Assembly (NCBI GenBank): GCA_020851855.1 | Contig: JADZBY010000388.1 | Span: 1-7,078, forward strand | Length of the DNA: 7,078 bases | Source: Anaerolineae bacterium | GTDB lineage: Bacteria > Chloroflexota > Anaerolineae > Aggregatilineales > UBA2796 | Direction of reading: 5' to 3' | Shown here: positions 5,555 through 7,078 of the stretch, piece after piece | Layout of the letters: each line of letters opens with the position of its first letter | Position numbering within the stretch: position 1 is the first letter of the stretch | Made by a program: the position numbers and the translations under genes | The notes under the pieces: generated by a model | Seen by the model: the letters and a program-made list of their open reading frames with translations, nothing else | Database searches by the model: none | What the model was told of the DNA's origin: nothing

Positions 5555-7078
5555 CTACCGCGCCGCCTTCTGCTCAGACGCATCCGACGCGCCGGACAGG
5601 TCCATCTCCAGGAATTGGCGGCGGTACAACTGGGCATAGACATTGCTGTGCGCCAGCAGTTGCTCGTGCGTGCCGTCCTCGACGATGCGCCCGCCCTTCA
5701 TGACCAGGATACGGTCGGCGTCGCGCACGGTGGACAGGCGGTGCGCGATGACGATGCTGGTCCGCCCGCGCATGATTCGGCGCAGCCCTTCCTGGATGAG
5801 CAATTCCGTTTCGGTGTCGATGTTGCTGGTGGCCTCGTCCAGGACGAGCACGCCGGTAGGGCTGTGGATCAGGGCGCGGGCCAGCGCAAGCAGTTGGCGC
5901 TGCCCGTGCGACAGGTTCGCGCCGCCCGGCAAAAGCTGGAAGTCATACGTGCCCGGCAGGCGCTCGATAAACGGCGCGGCAGAAGCAATACGCGCCGCCT
6001 CGACCATGCGCTCCGTGGAGATGGTTGGGTCGAAGAGGCGCAGGTTGTCCGCAATCGTGCCGTTGAAGCAGTACGGGTTCTGCGGCACGACGGCGACATA
6101 GCGGTGCAGGTTGGCAAAGCTCAGGCGGCGCACGTCGACGCTGTCCAGCAGCACGCGCCCGGCCTGCACGTCGTAGAAGCGCGCCAGGATGCTGGCCAGC
6201 GACGTTTTGCCTGCGCCGGTGGCCCCCACGATGGCGACGAGCTGGCCGGGCTGGATGTGCAGGTGGATGCCCCGCAGCACCGGCGTGCCCGGCTCGTAGG
6301 CGAAATCCACATCCTCGAAGCGCACATCGCCCCGGAAATTCTCGATGTGGACGGGCTGTTCCGGCTCGACAATGGACGGCTCGATCTGGAGCATCCGGGC
6401 GATGCGCTCGCCTGCCGCCAATGCCGTTTGAATCTGGGCGATCTGCTCGGACAGGGCAAGGATCGGCTCGAAGCTGCGCTGCGTGTACTGGATGAACGAG
6501 ATCAACATGCCGAGCGTCGCCCAGCCGGCCAGTACGCCCTGCCCGCCGCCGTACAGCACCAGCGCCAGCCCGACGGCGGTCAGCAATTGCAGGAACGAGG
6601 CGTACCACGTGTAGTAGTCGCGCAACTGCATGTGCGTGTTGCGGAAGCTCTCGTTAATCGTGTTGAACTCGTCGCGGCTGAGCGCCTGACGCCCGAAAAG
6701 CTGGACGATCAACATGCCGCCGAGCTGTTCGTTGAGGAACGCCTGGTACTCCGCGACGATGCGGTGAAAGCGGCTGCTCGTCTTGCGGATTTTGCCCCGG
6801 AAGAACGTCGTGACGAGCGTCATAACCGGCAGCACGGCCAGTCCGAGCAGGGCCAGCCGCCAGTTGAGCGCGAACATGACGACCACGATGCCGATGAGCG
6901 TCATCAGGTTGCTGATGACCATCACGATGCTGGTCGAGAGCAGCTCGGTGAGCGCTTCGATGTCGTTAGACAGGCGCGAGACGAGCTGCCCGACGGGCGT
7001 CGTGTTGAAAAAGCGCATGTCCTGCCGCAACAGGTGCTCGAAGAGCTTCTGGCGCAGGTTGACCAGCGCGTTCTGGCC
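5555..7078 (-). CDS. ABC exporter, fused membrane and ATPase domains (N-terminus beyond window)
   Basis: The frame stays open to base 7078, so the start lies outside the window; TTG 7030 is not the start. 507 residues are visible. The remaining transmembrane domain (to about residue 215) begins in the helix with RQDMRFFNTTPVGQLVSRLSND, characteristic of type IV ABC exporters (MsbA/MdlB-like), and has hydrophobic helices near residues 50-70, 74-92 and 162-185. The nucleotide-binding domain has Walker A GATGAGKT (285-292), Q-loop Gln333 (VPQNP), signature LSHGQ (389-393), Walker B VLVLDEATS with catalytic Glu415, D-loop SNID and H-loop His446 (IAHRL). All ATPase residues are intact; only the third signature residue differs from LSGGQ. 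It would work as a homo- or heterodimer in the cytoplasmic membrane, using ATP to export a lipid, drug or peptide; the substrate cannot be read from sequence. A partner half-transporter may lie upstream, outside the window. Confidence 0.93.
   Translation of the reverse strand, partial: GQNALVNLRQKLFEHLLRQDMRFFNTTPVGQLVSRLSNDIEALTELLSTSIVMVISNLMTLIGIVVVMFALNWRLALLGLAVLPVMTLVTTFFRGKIRKTSSRFHRIVAEYQAFLNEQLGGMLIVQLFGRQALSRDEFNTINESFRNTHMQLRDYYTWYASFLQLLTAVGLALVLYGGGQGVLAGWATLGMLISFIQYTQRSFEPILALSEQIAQIQTALAAGERIARMLQIEPSIVEPEQPVHIENFRGDVRFEDVDFAYEPGTPVLRGIHLHIQPGQLVAIVGATGAGKTSLASILARFYDVQAGRVLLDSVDVRRLSFANLHRYVAVVPQNPYCFNGTIADNLRLFDPTISTERMVEAARIASAAPFIERLPGTYDFQLLPGGANLSHGQRQLLALARALIHSPTGVLVLDEATSNIDTETELLIQEGLRRIMRGRTSIVIAHRLSTVRDADRILVMKGGRIVEDGTHEQLLAHSNVYAQLYRRQFLEMDLSGASDASEQKAAR

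Noticed and set aside
5555..7030. TTG 7030 as start of the ABC exporter
   Set aside because: Upstream codons to 7078 (GQNALVNLRQKLFEHL) continue the conserved exporter helix, so the gene is cut by the window edge.

Overview
This is a high-GC bacterial fragment. Both ends cut through genes. A Chloroflexota (Anaerolineae-like) source fits best, though this is inference from style: a one-pass membrane protein with a long Thr/Pro-rich stalk, an atypical Ser/Thr-kinase-like protein, a PAS histidine kinase with a Cys/His-rich motif, and palindromic GC-rich intergenic repeats built on CCTCACCCC and CCCCTCTCC. No rRNA, tRNA, CRISPR array, transposase or phage gene is visible.

Layout. Three genes run on the + strand. 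(1) Positions 1-2322 hold the 3' part of a large bitopic membrane protein: a cytoplasmic helical region, one membrane helix, a Thr/Pro-rich stalk and an extracytoplasmic beta-rich domain. (2) Positions 2451-3617 encode a divergent protein-kinase-like protein with a C-terminal helical tail. (3) Positions 3652-4038 encode a stand-alone response-regulator receiver domain. Two genes run on the - strand: a PAS histidine kinase (4042-5307) whose stop codon lies 3 bp from the receiver's stop, and the C-terminal two-thirds or so of an ABC exporter (5555 to the window end).

Two related palindromic elements fill most of the intergenic space, at 2336-2444 and 5425-5552. Each is a pair of head-to-head hairpin units. 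The first lies between the membrane protein and the kinase and ends 6 nt before the most likely kinase start. The second ends 2 nt from the ABC-transporter stop codon.

Working together (inference). The + strand genes could form one transcription unit joining envelope sensing, a kinase-like protein and a receiver. The convergent histidine kinase is the obvious candidate phosphodonor for the receiver, which has no output domain and so would act by protein-protein contact. The ABC exporter looks like an unrelated neighbour.
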